From: Aegilops tauschii subsp. strangulata | Lineage: Eukaryota; Streptophyta; Magnoliopsida; Poales; Poaceae | DNA length: 64,000 nt | Reading direction: 5' to 3' | Assembly: GCF_002575655.3 (NCBI RefSeq) | Contig: NC_053035.3 | Span: 88,995,322 to 89,059,321 of the forward strand | Shown: positions 22,901 to 32,465 of the stretch, one piece after another | Numbering within the stretch: position 1 is the first letter of the stretch | Layout: every line of letters starts with the position of its first letter | Made by a program: the position numbers and the translations under genes | The notes under the pieces: generated by a model | Told to the model about the DNA's origin: nothing | Seen by the model: the letters and a program-made list of their open reading frames with translations, nothing else | Databases searched by the model: none

Positions 22901-23967
22901 TGCGAAAACTATTTTACAAGTGGTGTCTCGTAGGATAGCTTAGCCAAGAGTCAAAGCTGGCTTGCTGCAATAACTCCACCACCTTCTTGAGAATGTGCAT
23001 GTATAGTAGGATCTGTTGTAAGACTTGCTGAGTACCTTGTACTCATGCTGCTTTAATTACTGTTTTCAGACGACAACACCGCCTTTTCCGATGGGTTCTA
23101 TGTAGATCTCGACGTTGACGAGTGACTTGCCACCCAGGTGGTGATCTGAGCTTGTGAAGGGCCTATGTAGATAGACAGGCTTCGTCAAGCCTTCTTTCTT
23201 TCTAGTTGTCTATACTCAGACAAGTTTGCTTCCGCATGTGCTTGTATGTTTGCATGACTTGAGTGTCGGGTCATGTGACCCCTATCTGTATGAACATGTG
23301 ATGTATGGCTCTCCAGAGCTTTAAATAAAGTACTTTGAGTTGTAGAGTTTTGTTGTGATGCCATGTTGTATTTACACATATCGAGCATATTGTGTGTATG
23401 ATTGAAATGCTTGGTATGTGTGGGATCCGACAATCTAGTTGTTTATCCTTGACAGCCTCTCTTATGGGGAAATGTAGTCTAGTGCTTCCATGAGCCATAG
23501 TAGTCTGCTACAGCCCGGTTCATCGGAGTCCTGCTAGCCCAGCACTACTGCTACGGACACTTGACTGGCCGGCATGTGTTTCACCTCGTTCCTATGTCTG
23601 TCCCTTCGGGGAAATGTCATGTGGTGACATCCGGAGTCCTGCCTAGCCCGCTACAGCCCGGGTTCCCGGAGTCCTGTTAGCCCAGTGCTACAGCCCGGAT
23701 TCACACGCTGCTGACCGACATGTTCGATGTTGATTCATGTATGCCTATGCCCGTAAGTTAGTGCCGCTTTGGGTTCACGACTAGCCATGTCGGCCCGGGT
23801 TCTTTGTCATATGGATGCTAGCGACGCTATCATATACGTGAGCCAAAAGGCACAAACGGTCCCAGGCCATGGTAAGGCGACACCCGTGGAATACCGTGCG
23901 TGAGGCCGCAAAGTGATATGAGGTGTTACCGGCTAGGTCGATGTGACTTGGAATCGGGGTCCTAACA
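19911..23967 (+). repeat. 3' LTR of the chromovirus (4,057 bp)
   Basis: Begins TGTCACATCC directly after a degenerate purine-rich stretch (GAGTGCGGGTGAGT) that serves as the likely polypurine tract, and ends CCTAACA before the CGCCA duplication. Retains ~55 bp near 21535-21600 that the 5' LTR has lost and has only one copy of the 41-bp unit. Confidence 0.95.
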
Positions 23968-24066
23968 CGCCAGCACCGTCTTGAAACGCTGCATGGTGCG
24001 GGGCCGCAGGCCGGCGCCTTGGATGATTTGGCACAGCCGAATGCCGCTCACGTCCATCGCCTCCAT
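23968..24066 (-). pseudogene. 5' part of the small grass gene split by the chromovirus
   Basis: ATG at 24066-24064 opens MEAMDVSGIRLCQIIQGAGL and RPRTMQRFKTVLA, ending exactly at the insertion. The codon GCG of the CGCCA target duplication (read on the minus strand) passes in frame into the 3' part at 10379. An upstream in-frame ATG at 24192 lies before the TATA box and is unlikely to be used. Confidence 0.72.
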
Positions 24067-24160
24067 AGGTGCTTGTGGCTTCTGGTCACTTGGTCTTGGA
24101 TTGGAGTGAGCAGTGTTGCGCAGAGACTTGGGAGTAGATGGATTGGAGTGGTGGGGCGCC

Positions 24161-24170
24161 TTTATTATAT
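24161..24170 (-). promoter_or_regulatory. TATA box of the split gene
   Basis: ATATAATAAA on the minus strand lies 95 bp upstream of the ATG at 24066, followed by a C/A-rich leader of the plant 5'UTR type (ACTCCAATCCATCTACTCCC). The promoter is intact although the gene is destroyed. Confidence 0.6.
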
Positions 24171-24524
24171 GAGAGTCCAAACTCTGTTGCATTCACATCG
24201 TGCTAGCTCTATTCTGCTTCTCCAATTAATTCCCTCTGCATGTAATTGAGGATGCATCATTGACCATTCAACGTCTCGGGAACCGCTACCCTCTCCCTCC
24301 TTGGCATTCAAGCACCTATGGACTCGTCGACGACGAGGTGCCTATGGTGACTTCGTAAATTTCAAGATGATAGTGCCGTCCGTGTGTGCGTTCATAGGGG
24401 TGAGTGTATGCGCGTGTATATGAGCACTTGCGTCTGTACTGTGTAAAAAAACGTAAATGCGTGTCAAAAAGAGACTAGTCAGTATACTCAATATTGTGCA
24501 CCTCGGAGAGGAAAATGATAGAAC

Positions 24525-24660
24525 TAGTACATATTTATTTACAGTGCAGATTCACTCATTTTGCTCCATATGTATTCCGTCTCAGTGTAGTCTAGTCACT
24601 TGTTGAAATCTCTAGAAGGGCAAATACTCCTTTCTGGTTTACAGGGCTATACTAGCAAGT
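24525..24660. mobile_element. Decayed Stowaway MITE fragments
   Basis: GTGCAGATTCACTCATTTTG and CTAGTCACTTGTTGAAATCT match the interior of the 9640-9806 Stowaway. Immediately after, ACTCCTTTCTGGTTTACAGG resembles the terminal repeat of the 27525-27844 MITE. Ends and target duplications are lost. Confidence 0.65.
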
Positions 24661-24689
24661 AGTTGTACATACTAGTACAATAGTGGGCT

Positions 24690-25745
24690 CACATAGAAAT
24701 TTTGTCTCATGCAAGAGCCTGGCTATATGCGTGCTCCAATGTTCGCAACTGCAACGTTCGGTTTGCGCTTGGCTGCTCGCCTCTTCGAGAAGACGAACAA
24801 TGATGTTACTACTACTGCTTCTACAGTGTCGAATCCACTGCTGCATGTCCATCCACCGCGAGCGGGACGGATAGCTTGTTGTAGAAGTACTACTAAGCAA
24901 AAGCCTGTCCTCGTTTGCAAGCAACCGCGCGCATGGGTGAGGGAGAAGGCGTGTAGTAAAATCAAGCTTCTCCTCGTTGTACGAGTTGACGCGACACATC
25001 ATAGCACTGGCCCCACATGCTTGCCTCTTAACTTGGCTGAAAGACCCGCAGTGCACAATATATTTGCTGCGACCTCTAACATTTACCCACCACAAATTAA
25101 AATATATGTGGCCGTATGCATCGTTCTGATGCAGAGGCCGGGGACTCCCCCCTTTTTGAAAAAAAACAAATTAAAATGTATATTCCTGTCTTGACCAGAT
25201 AAGCGTGCAAACTACAATCACCAGGGTGTCAGGTAGGGCCAGAAGACTATTTTAATTTAAAAAAAAACTTCGAGACAGCCACATAGCATGGAGCCGACCC
25301 CAACGATTTTAAGCTTACAGGCATGGTACACGCTATCCTAGACTACTCTACACATGAAACTGCCACACGAGCGTCCGGGCTGCGCTTGGCTCTTCGCCTC
25401 TTCGGGAAGTCGAACAATGATGGAGTACTACAGCACTGGAGGAGTACTACAGTACGCTTCTGGCCATCTGACACCGATTGAACTGCTGCATGTCCACCGC
25501 ATGCGGAAGGGAGAGCGTGTAGCGAAAGCTTCTCCTAGTGTTGCCAGCCACCACGCTCATGGGCGAGGGAGGGACGCTCCTGCCTTTGCGTGTATGACAG
25601 GTGGGCCCGACAGGTGTGTGGCCAACCTGTAATACAGCCAAAGGCAGGTGCAGTTAAGTCCGCGAGGGAGAGGATAATCAAACTTCTCGTTGATGTACGA
25701 GTTGACACGACACATCAAAGCATTGTACTCGATATATTTCAATAA
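24690..25745. repeat. Duplicated ~0.4-kb segment upstream of the SINA-like gene
   Basis: Segments 24690-25080 and 25350-25740 are diverged direct copies. Both carry TGCGCTTGGCT(G/C)(C/T)TCGCCTC..., GA(A/T)CAATGATG, CTGCTGCATGTCCA and GTACGAGTTGAC(G/A)CGACACATCA in the same order. Neither copy has a convincing coding frame. The pair lies 150-1200 bp upstream of the SINA-like start codon. Confidence 0.75.
25108..25165 (+). mobile_element. 58-bp 5'-truncated poly(A) retroposon
   Basis: GATGCAGAGGCCGGGGACTC ... CCTTTTTGAAAAAAA is flanked by 16-bp direct repeats at 25092-25107 and 25166-25181 (ACAAATTAAAAT(A/G)TAT, one mismatch). The long target duplication and the A-tail indicate LINE-type target-primed insertion of a severely truncated 3' end. 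Confidence 0.8.
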
Positions 25746-25892
25746 TTTGCGTTTACCAATGCATTAATTACAACGCATGCATGCATGTCGTGACTCTCCT
25801 TTTGATACTTGCATGTGTTGATTTAATGCACCTTGAAGTAGTATAAAATATGTGACGGTAAAGCTTTGTAATACCCCGACCCAAGTCGAGAG

Positions 25893-26804
25893 ATGGTTGT
25901 GCACGAGGAGGGCGAGATCATGCAGACCGAACAGGACCCGACGATGGAGGTCTCTAAGGTCTCGATGGACCTCACCGTGCTCCACTGCCCCTTGTGCCTC
26001 CGCCCCTTGACGCCTCCATTGTATGAGGTTCGAATACACCTCGTCCATTCGGCTGATTGAGCAAGGTGCAGGTTTCTTGGTTGATGTGTTGTTCGATTGA
26101 TTCCTGCAGTGCAAGGGAGGGCACCTGGCCTGCGCGGACTGTCGCGTCGAGCGCCCCGGGAACCAGCGGCAGTGCCAGAAGTGCGAGCGCGGCGGTGGCT
26201 TCGACGTGCGGAACACGGCGGTGGACTCCGTCCTTTTGTCGGTGAGGGTGGAGTGCCTGCACGAAGGCTGTTGGCTCTACCTCACTTACCACAAGCTCGC
26301 CGATCACCAGAGCGTGTGTCCGCTCGCGCCCTGCAAATGCCCCGTGCCCGTCTGCGGCTACGAAGGCCCACCGCCGGCGCTCTACCACCACATCAGCACC
26401 GTGCATCCCATGCCCGTGCACAGGATCCAGTACGGCAAGGTGCTCCACTTCAAGTGCCACTGTCGGAGCCACGCCTCTTGCTGTTCGCGGAGGAGGACCG
26501 CCGCACGTTTTTCTTGGACGGCGGCGTGCTCGACATTGGCGCGCCTATCGCCGTGTCGGTCGTCTGCATCAGAGCGGGGGCATCCCCACTGCCGCACTAC
26601 GTGGCCAAGCTGTGGGCGAACGGCCCGCCGGGGGAGCCCAAAGGCACGACCGATGCCATCAAGGTGGAAATGGAGGTGACAAGCAGCAAGGATCCCGGAG
26701 ACGTCGACGTGCAGGAGCTGACCTTCTTGACAGTTCCTCCCAAGCTGCTGGCCGGGGCTAAGCTTGTGTCCCTCCACATTCAGATTGACAAGCTCACGTC
26801 CTAA
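25893..26804 (+). pseudogene. SINA-like RING E3 ubiquitin ligase with a 1-nt deletion
   Basis: Exon 1 (25893-26027) starts MVVHEEGEIMQTEQD and carries the first RING pair CPLC. An 82-nt GT-AG intron (26028-26109, phase 0) follows. Exon 2 completes the RING with CKGGHLACADC and CQKC and encodes the SIAH-type zinc fingers (CLHEGC...H...C and CPVPVCGYEGP...HH...H). After HRIQYGKVL a single nucleotide is missing between 26447 and 26448; the SINA-family segment LQVPLSEPRLLLFAEEDRRT continues in the next frame to IQIDKLTS and TAA at 26804. Without that deletion the gene would give about 276 residues, near the usual plant SINA-like size. SINA-like proteins act as E3 ligases with a substrate-binding C-terminal domain. 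As read, the protein would end soon after the zinc fingers and lack that domain. A sequencing error cannot be excluded. Confidence 0.85.
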
Positions 26805-26995
26805 ATGTTTCTACAGTGCCTTCTATTTATCTTAGTAATATGATAATATAGGGATTACCTTGGTCTACTTTAGCTTAAGAAATGGTGGGTTTTGGTCGCG
26901 ATGCAGCAATTACTTCGACATCAGATCAGTAATTTCCAACAGTCGAACGGATATTTTGTGTCTGTTGGATATAAAGTTCCTTTGGGTAAGAAGTA

Positions 26996-27150
26996 CTACT
27001 TGTCATCAAAATGGATAAAAGGAGATGTATGTAGACGTATTTTAGTTCTAGATACGTCCCTTTTTATCCATTTTGATGACAAGCACTCCCTCCGTTCCAC
27101 AATACATGCCTTCCATTTGTCAAAATATAGATGTATCTAGACATGTTTTA
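26996..27150. mobile_element. Stowaway MITE core joined to a second Stowaway end
   Basis: Inverted arms TTGTCATCAAAATGGATAAA (near 27000) and its complement (ending near 27083) with GATGTATGTAGACG between match a common Triticeae Stowaway, but the outer CTCCCTCCG end is absent on the left. On the right, a different terminus CTCCCTCCGTTCCACAATAC starts at 27086, followed by decayed interior. Confidence 0.75.
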
Positions 27151-27227
27151 GTATATAGGTATATCCATGATAGAGCCAATCGGATGGTTGAGAATACTAC
27201 AATTCGTAGCTACAGATGCGTGTGTGA

Positions 27228-27276
27228 CTCCCAGATGCAGAGGCCGAGGGTCATCATCCTCCTTTTGAGAAAAAAT
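27228..27276 (+). mobile_element. 49-bp 5'-truncated poly(A) retroposon
   Basis: AGATGCAGAGGCCGAGGGTC ... CCTTTTGAGAAAAAAT is flanked by 14-bp repeats AGA(T/C)GCGTGTGTGA at 27214-27227 and 27277-27290. It shares its 3' end (GATGCAGAGGCCG(A/G)GG) with the insertion at 25108, so both come from one LINE-type family. Confidence 0.8.
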
Positions 27277-27524
27277 AGACGCGTGTGTGAGAGGACGAGT
27301 GCGTGCGTGCACCTCTTCTCTTCCTGTATAACGTACTACTAAACTCAGAGTACAAGTTTTTGTGGGTGGCACGATGGTGCGTGCGAGAAGTCCCGAGAGA
27401 TAGGTTTAATGCGTCTGAAACAAAGACTAGCCTAGAGCTCGCCACGCAGCTATTCCTGTCGAACGCCCCATTAACCGTAAGATATGTATACGACGGTGGC
27501 AGTTATTGCACGTACACAACAGTA

Positions 27525-27844
27525 CTCCCTCCTTTCCGGTTTATAGGGCTTAATTAAAAAATCTCACCAACCAAGATGGTGAGTGGTGGAATATTTTTTG
27601 TAGTTTGCAAAAGCACCTAATTAATGCTCTTGTTTTTCTCAAAAAATTATGTTTATCAATGCATTAGTTGCAATGCATGCATGCATAAAGTACATGCATT
27701 GGTCAATTTTCTCTTAATACTTGCATGCAATGATTTAATGCACCTTGGAATCTGAACATGTGTTGGGGAACAACCAAATTGAGCCTTATAAAATGGAAAA
27801 ACTAAAATTTTGAGATAAGCCCTATAAAACCGGAAAGGAGGGAG
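27525..27844. mobile_element. Stowaway-like MITE, 320 bp
   Basis: Terminal repeats CTCCCTCCTTTCCGGTTTAT and its complement ATAAAACCGGAAAGGAGGGAG, in a TA duplication (27523-27524, 27845-27846). Part of its interior (CAATGCATTA...GCATGCATGCAT...TGATTTAATGCACCTT) is also found without ends at 25744-25845, just upstream of the SINA-like gene. Confidence 0.92.
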
Positions 27845-27945
27845 TAGAAAAAGAAGTACTCCATCCGGGAATAGTGCCACACTTCGAAACTAGAACCGTC
27901 AATAAATTTTGAGCTTGCGTCTTGTCACATTCCAAATTACTCCAT

Positions 27946-28097
27946 GCTATATTGAATTGCAAACCTGTTCACACCGATCACAACCTAAACAGTTTCCCAC
28001 TTAGGAGCGTATTAGTACCACGCTATATTGAATTGGAAACCTGTTCACACCGATCAGAACCTAAACGGTTTCCCACTTAGGAGTGTATTAGTACTCG
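27946..28097. repeat. 76-bp tandem duplication in a promoter
   Basis: GCTATATTGAATTG starts at 27946 and again at 28022. Each unit contains CCTGTTCACACCGATCA and GTTTCCCACTTAGGAG. The array ends 3 bp before the TATA box at 28100, so the upstream promoter region is present twice. Confidence 0.93.
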
Positions 28098-28099
28098 GT

Positions 28100-28107
28100 T
28101 ATAAATA
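28100..28107 (+). promoter_or_regulatory. TATA box
   Basis: TATAAATA lies 59 bp upstream of the ATG at 28159 and directly after the duplicated 76-bp block. Confidence 0.8.
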
Positions 28108-28158
28108 CTAGTATGCCAAGATGACTGCACATTCCTCCTCAACTCCCTTGCGTCTGCC

Positions 28159-28830
28159 ATGGCCAGCGGGAGTTTTGGGTCGAGAGATAGCCACCAGGGA
28201 GAGGCGAGCATGGAAGCAGAAGCACGAGAGATGTCCCGCCTCACTGCGAGAGCAGCTGACATGTCCCGCCGCGCGGAAGTAGCAGCACAGAGGTCCCGCG
28301 GCGCTGCTGAAGCAGCACGGAAGTCCCGCCGCGCTGTCGATGCAGCAGACTGGTCCGGCCGCGCCGCGGAAGCAGCAGAGATGTCCCGCCGCGCCACGAA
28401 TGCAGCAGAGATGTCCCGCCGCGCCGCGGCGGCCTGGGAAAATTTCTCGCGGGCAGGCGACGACTGTTACAGGCGCATGCATGCGATCGTCCATAGCTAG
28501 ATGGATCAGATCTCCGGCTGGGCGAGGTTGCAGGACGACATGAAAGCCTTGTTTGAACAGGCTACTAGCGTCATCCGACAACTAAGGGAGGGCAATGAGA
28601 GGCTCCGGGCCGAGCGCGACCTGCTGAGGGAGAAGATCGTCCGAAGTGCAGACCAGCAGGAGGAGACCAGTGCCTTGTTGAAGAGGACCGGCGTCAGCGT
28701 CAAGAAACTTATGGACGAGAATGACATGCTCCGCAACGACCGCCAAAGGCTGGTGGAGGAATCCGTGGATGTTCTCAAGCAGCGTCTTGAGGACACGAAA
28801 GAGCTCATCGCTGCTCGCCGCGGAGACTAG
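28159..28830 (+). pseudogene. Decapeptide-repeat and coiled-coil protein gene interrupted by one TAG
   Basis: ATG at 28159 sits in a strong context (TCTGCCATGGCC) 52 bp after a TATA box. The first 113 codons carry about six tandem ten-residue repeats of the pattern x-M-S-R-R-A-x-x-A-A (DMSRRAEVAA, EMSRRATNAA), encoded by ~30-bp DNA repeats rich in TCCCGCCGCGC. At 28498 a TAG interrupts the frame. The same frame continues MDQISGWARLQDDMKALFEQ into a strongly heptad-like coiled coil (VIRQLREGNERLRAERDLLR, LMDENDMLRNDRQRLVEESV) and stops at 28828-28830. Without the TAG the product would have 223 residues. I do not recognise a named family. Either it is a recent pseudogene (CAG to TAG), or the two halves are made separately or by readthrough. 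Confidence 0.75.
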
Positions 28831-28984
28831 TTCCCGCGGCCTACACGAACGCATCAAGAAAATAGAGATCAGCGAGCCAGATCCTTGTCTTCGTTCTTCT
28901 TTTGCCCTTGTGTATTTCGGGTGTAGCCGTATGTGGCTTTTTTAATTATCTTTCTAATTAAGTAAGACATTTAATCGTCCTTAT

Positions 28985-29325
28985 CTTTCTGTGGAAGATC
29001 AATTGTGCGAGGCTGGAATGAAGAAAACTCTTGTTGTGGCGACCCTGGCCTTGCTGTTCTTCTAGTTGCTGTTGGGCTCCCTTCAGTTTCCTGGTTTCTT
29101 TTGATGTAATAATCGGTTTAGGATGTGGATTGTGTCGTCGTTTGTGAAATGTTGGCTTCTAGCACGGATGTTTTGCCTTTGTTGGCCTATTGGGATGTTG
29201 CGATTTCAATCTGGTAGCTTTTAGTCCTTCGCGTTAGGCTGCAGTTGTGCTGAACTTCTTGTGAATTGTGGTGGTTTTCAGTAATGAAAATCGGAAGGGG
29301 CAAGCCCTTCTTTGATAAAAAAAAA
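28985..29325 (+). mobile_element. 341-bp poly(A) retroposon (5'-truncated LINE or SINE-like)
   Basis: Flanked by a perfect 14-bp duplication TTAATCGTCCTTAT at 28971-28984 and 29326-29339 and ending GGGGCAAGCCCTTCTTTGAT followed by nine A. No internal ORF and no A/B boxes are evident. It lies about 150 bp after the end of the decapeptide-repeat gene. Confidence 0.85.
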
Positions 29326-29339
29326 TTAATCGTCCTTAT

Positions 29340-29760
29340 ATATTCATCAGTCTTGCTATAAGTCGCAGTAGATGCTATATAGGTACGTCGGATCTTACAT
29401 CAAGATCCGTGCTTTCAGATTTTCTTTTTCTCTCTTAAATCTCAGTCGAGTGAGACATAGCCACGCCATTAAACAGAGGCTCGAGCGCCATTAATGGAGA
29501 CCTTGGGAGAGAGGTGGATGGCAGATGGAGGTCAAAGGGCTCTCCTCCCGATAAGCACGCGCAGGGGTCTGATCGCACGCCTCTCGTACTCAAATAGCTA
29601 CCCTGCACGACGCCTCCTAGCTAATAAAAAATGGGGACGCGTGGCGGCACGTAAGTGGTACTAGTAAGTAGAACGCCCACGGTTTCAATAATACTTGTGT
29701 TTCCGATTGTAACGTGACAACACTTGTTCCAAAATGACTTTGTTGATTGTTAATGTGTGC
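29340..29760. other. Interval without a recognised gene
   Basis: Unique-looking DNA without ORFs, repeats or element ends that I can support. Confidence 0.4.
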
Positions 29761-31795
29761 GCCTTCGCAAATCGGACTTCAAATTTACCACAGCATGTTG
29801 GTGCCATGTCATGGCACCAAGCCAAGTTTCATTATTTTCATGCGTGTTTTGGATTTACAGGAATTAAAAAACTAAGTTTCTCAATGTTTCCAACCCAGCC
29901 ACGACACCCAGAATTTTGAATTTCATTCCCATTTCTTGCATGGAACCTAGAAATTTACCCGAGGACACACATGTGATTTTTCAACCAACTTTGGTGCACT
30001 GGAACATGTGCTTGTATTTCAAATTTGAATTATGCACACAAAGGTGACACGTTCCCTCCCAGAACCACGAGCCTTCTTGAGAGAAGCTCCGATTTGCAAG
30101 AAGCTTATACCAAAATTTGTTCCTATTCATCCAATTTGTTTACCACGGCATGGTACTACCATGACATGACACCATGCCAAGTTTCATGATTTTAAAACCA
30201 AGTTTCTCAATGTTCTCGACCGAGCCACGATGCCCAGATGTTTGAATTTTATTCTCATTTTTTGCATGGGACCTACTCCCTCCTTCCATCTATATAGGGC
30301 CTAATGTGTTTTTCAAGACAACCTTTGACTATTGACAAGATTAATAGCACATGAGATGTATACTATGAAAATTATATTATTGGAAGCTCCTTTGACATAC
30401 AAATTTGAAGGTATGCTTTGTGTAAGTTGCATGTCATATATTATTGCTCTAATGTTTGGTCAAAGTTAGCCTCGAAAAACGCGTTAGGACTTATATAGAT
30501 GGAAGGAGAGAGTAGAAATTCAGCCGAGGACACAAATGTGATTTTTCAACCAACTTTGGTGCACGGGAGCATGTGCTTGTAGTTCAAATTTGTATTATGC
30601 ACATTAAATGACCAAAAACTCAATTAATGTGTAAATAAGGCCAAACGAAGCCGGAATAATTCCAAAATTTAACAGGGCACTCATGTAGTTCTATGTTGCC
30701 TTTGTAAATAAACTCAAGGGGGACAACGTATATCATTTCGCACTCAAAGGTGGCACGCTCCCTCTTAGAACCACGAGCCTTCTTGAGAGAAGCTTCGGTT
30801 TGCAAGAAGCTTATACTAAAATCTGTTCCTATTCGGCCAATTTTTTTACCACAACATGGTAGTACCATGACATGACATCCATGCCAAGTTTCAGGATTTT
30901 CAGACGTGTTTTGGATTTACAAGAATTTTAAAACCAAGTTTCTCAATGTTCTCGGCCGAGCCACGATGCCCAGATGTTTTAATTTTATTCTCATTTCTTG
31001 CATGGGACCTAGAAATTCACCCGAGGACACAAATGTGATTTTTCAACCAACTTTGGTGCACGAGAGCATGTGCTTGTAGTTCAAATTTGACTTATGCACA
31101 TTAAATGACCAGAAACTCAATTAATGTGTAAAAAACGACAAACGAACCCGGAATAATTCCAAAATTTAACAGGGCACTAATGTAGTTCTATGTTGCCTTT
31201 GTTAAGAAACTCATGGGGGGAGCAACGTATATCATTTCACACTCAAAGGTGGCACGTTCCCTCTTAGAACCACGAGCTTCCAAATCGGCCCAATTTTTTA
31301 CCACAACATGTTAGTGCCATGACATGACACCATGCCAAGTTTCATGATTTCCAGGCGAGTTTTGGATTTACATGAATTTAAAATCAAAGTTTCTCGATGT
31401 TCTCGGCCGAGTAATGACGCCCAGATGTTTGAATTTCATTCTCATTTGTTCCATGGGACCTAGAAATTCAACCAAGGACACACATGTGATTTTTCAACCC
31501 ACTTTGGTGCACCGGAGCATGTGCATGCAATTTATATTTAGATTATGCACATTAAAAGTCCAGAAACTCAATTAATGTATAAAAAGGCCAAATGAACCCG
31601 AAATAATTCCAAAATTTAACAGGGCACTCATATAGTTCTATGTTGCCTCTGTAAATAAAATCAGGCGGGAGGTAGCGTATATTGTTGAGCACACAAAGGT
31701 GACACGTTCCCTCTCGGAACCACGAGGCTAGTTGAGAGAATCTCCGGTTTTGCAAGAGGCTTATACCGAAACTTGTCCCAATTCAGCCAAAAATT
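29761..31795. repeat. Long tandem repeat, four diverged copies of about 450-500 bp
   Basis: The marker GAGGACACA(C/A)ATGTGATTTT occurs near 29961, 30526, 31023 and 31474. Each copy also contains CCATGCCAAGTTTCA(T/G)GATT, CCACGA(T/C)GCCCAGATGT and, in most copies, GAGCCTTCTTGAGAGAAGCT. The spacing between markers one and two includes a 237-bp MITE (30276-30512), so copy lengths vary. Non-coding; family not identified. Confidence 0.85.
30276..30512. mobile_element. Stowaway-like MITE, 237 bp, inside the tandem repeat
   Basis: Terminal repeats CTCCCTCCTTCCATCTATAT and ATATAGATGGAAGGAGAGAG, with TA at 30274-30275 and 30513-30514. It is absent from the other repeat copies, so it inserted after the array formed. 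Confidence 0.92.
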
Positions 31796-32465
31796 ATATG
31801 TATGAAAACAGGGTTTAGATTATCCCAAACATCTCGCTACCTAGACCAATAATGTACTATGATTTGAATTCAACATAAAATGGATACAAATATTTGAATT
31901 GGAGAGCGTATGGTACATGTAGTTCATAGTGAAATATGATTACTGCTATATGTATGTTTTTTGTTATCAAGATAATATTTAAATTATTGTATAACTTGAC
32001 AACAATCGTATTCAAATAAGGAAAATTGATTCAAATTTAGTCCATATGGTAGACGACAATATATGTGTTCACATGGTGGAGTAAAATGTTCATATATGAT
32101 GGAAGATCAAAATGTATGACTACATCAATTATAAACCGCAAGGTCACCTAACGATATATTCGAATTCAACATAACGTGGATTCAAAAATTGAAATTCGTG
32201 ATCATGGCATCTGTAATCATATAAAAAGGGACATTACTCTTTCTTTGGTGGGAATTGATTTGTTTTTTGTTGTTGTTGAGGGAAGTGCGAATCGATTTGG
32301 TACTGTGCAGGGTAATCTTGTTCTCCCGACTTTTTTACATTTTTCTAGTAGTTTTTTCAATGGCATCTATAGCAATATAGTAAAAGGGGACATGACTCTC
32401 TTGTGTCTTGTATGAATTGTTTTTTTACACGTTAAGTTTGTTTTAACGAACAAGGAATCCGCCCC
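31796..32465. other. A+T-rich interval, nothing recognised
   Basis: A+T-rich DNA with short duplicated phrases (ATTCGAATTCAACATAA, GGCATCTATAGCAATATA) but no gene, terminal repeat or target duplication. Confidence 0.4.

Larger units (their letters stand above)
10380..23967 (+). mobile_element. Tekay-like chromovirus LTR retrotransposon, 13,588 bp
   Basis: Full-length Ty3/gypsy element with two ~4-kb LTRs beginning TGTCACATCC and ending ...TCCT(T/A)ACA, and a 5-bp target duplication CGCCA at 10375-10379 and 23968-23972. Internal order is primer-binding site, an extra ORF, gag with CCHC knuckle, protease, RT, RNase H, truncated integrase, chromodomain. This order and the C-terminal chromodomain mark it as a chromovirus; long LTRs and sequence character suggest the Tekay/Del clade. 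It is inserted in the coding sequence of the gene at 9931-24066, in the opposite orientation. Confidence 0.95.
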
